Notes under the pieces: generated by a model
Databases searched by the model: none
Told to the model about the DNA's origin: nothing
What the model saw: only the letters and a program-made list of their open reading frames with translations
Program-made: the position numbers and the translations under genes
In this document: positions 5,133 to 5,833 of the stretch, piece by piece
How the letters are laid out: every line of letters starts with the position of its first letter
How positions within the stretch are numbered: the first letter of the stretch is position 1
DNA from: Acidobacteriota bacterium
GTDB taxonomy: Bacteria; Acidobacteriota; Terriglobia; Terriglobales; Acidobacteriaceae
DNA length: 5,833 bases
Reading direction: 5' to 3'
Assembly (NCBI GenBank): GCA_003225655.1
Contig: QIAW01000429.1
Span: 1 to 5,833 of the forward strand

Positions 5133-5833
5133 ATGAAGAGGGAAGAATTTAAGAAAATTCTGGATCAGGAGCGCGAGAACTTTCGCGGGAAATTAGCCGC
5201 GCGCGGCGCCGGCAGGGCGCAGCTATTCTCCGGCCTGACGGGAAGAATCGGCGTGGTGCTCTCCGGTGGCGGCGCCCGCGGTGCCTACGAGGCCGGAGCG
5301 CTGCTGGCCTTTCAAGATGCGGGTATGCCCACGCATATTCTGGCGGCTACTTCCGTGGGCAGCATCAACGCCGCTTCCTACGCCTCGCATTCGTCTTCCC
5401 TGGTGGGTAATGCCGAGTCGCTCATCGAATCATGGACGCAGGTCAGCCCTCCCGCAATGGGAATCGACTGGTCGCGCTACATCATCATGTTGACCGGCCT
5501 AGTCGCGGCCACCGCCGGCTTCTTCAATGCCTTGCGTGGCTGGCTGCAGGAGCATGGCACATTTCTGCATGGCAGCCATCCGGTGCTCACCTGGCTGTCG
5601 CTGATGCTGGCGGGAATTTCAATCCTGCTGCTCTATGACCAGATGTCCTATGCATTTTATGTCGCCTCAAACTTCCTCCGTCGCGGGCATTGGAAGCCAG
5701 ATTCGAAAAAGGCGCTGCGTTCCTTTCTGGCCAACCTCCTGGTGTGGGGCTTCGTTTACGTCTTCCTGACTTTCACCAAGCTTCATTTTTACAGCCGTGT
5801 GGTGGAATTTGATCTGAGCAGCAGGGTGCTGGC
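5133..5833 (+). CDS. Patatin-like phospholipase with inserted transmembrane segments, N-terminal part
   Basis: The gene runs off the window after 233 full codons. Patatin-family enzymes are lipid acyl hydrolases with a Ser-Asp dyad. The oxyanion motif is at 44-50 (S-G-G-G-A-R-G, followed by AYEAG). The nucleophile elbow is at 72-76, A-T-S-V-G with Ser74, followed by SINA; the usual first Gly of GxSxG is Ala. The expected catalytic Asp (DGG/DGA) has not appeared by the window end. Three hydrophobic segments follow the elbow, near 116-134, 151-168 and 197-215, suggesting a membrane-anchored enzyme. Residues 1-35 are charged and probably helical. An in-frame stop at 5121-5123 leaves ATG 5133 as the first usual start; the next is GTG 5253, inside the core strand. 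There is no clear ribosome site before the ATG, but AGAGGGAAG lies just after it. The family call is secure; the substrate is unknown. Confidence 0.9.
   Translation, partial: MKREEFKKILDQERENFRGKLAARGAGRAQLFSGLTGRIGVVLSGGGARGAYEAGALLAFQDAGMPTHILAATSVGSINAASYASHSSSLVGNAESLIESWTQVSPPAMGIDWSRYIIMLTGLVAATAGFFNALRGWLQEHGTFLHGSHPVLTWLSLMLAGISILLLYDQMSYAFYVASNFLRRGHWKPDSKKALRSFLANLLVWGFVYVFLTFTKLHFYSRVVEFDLSSRVL

Overview
This window reads as chromosomal DNA of a Gram-negative (diderm) bacterium. It carries the end of a tripartite RND efflux operon, then a roughly 715-base non-coding stretch, then the first part of a patatin-like phospholipase gene. All recognisable genes lie on the + strand. The best guess at lineage is Acidobacteriota (Terriglobia-like). 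This rests on two intergenic repeats that resemble sequence families I recall from acidobacterial genomes: a 'GCGAATGAACACGGAT' type and an 'ATCCTGAGC...GAAGGATCTG' type. It is also consistent with the protein sequences. It is an inference from memory, not from a search.

Layout. Bases 1-210 hold the C-terminus of a TolC/CzcC-family outer-membrane channel. It overlaps by four bases (ATGA) with a 372-residue lipoprotein-type periplasmic adaptor (207-1325). That gene overlaps by another ATGA with a complete 1031-residue RND permease (1322-4417). The order channel, adaptor, pump and the two stop/start overlaps indicate one translationally coupled operon. Its products would assemble into one conduit from the inner membrane, through the periplasm, to the outside. 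The permease keeps the proton-relay residues D398, D399 and K919 expected for the drug/hydrophobe (HAE-like) class. It lacks the extra TM4 aspartate typical of CzcA-type metal pumps, so an organic substrate is somewhat more likely than a metal, but the substrate is not determined.

Bases 4418-5132 contain no gene I can support. They hold a hairpin with a GCAA loop that probably ends the operon, the two dispersed-repeat candidates, two candidate sigma70-type promoters facing right near 4756-4813, and several short dyads. The best dyad is a 7-1-7 palindrome at 4961-4975. Part of this region is visibly AT-richer than the genes (24 of 60 G+C at 4801-4860, against 39 of 60 at 3181-3240, both hand counts).

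From 5133 to the window end runs an incomplete patatin-like phospholipase. It has a clear glycine-rich oxyanion motif and a serine nucleophile elbow, followed by three predicted transmembrane segments placed before the expected catalytic aspartate. This membrane-inserted arrangement is the most unusual thing here. I found no CRISPR array, tRNA, rRNA, transposase or other evident new defence or mobile system.
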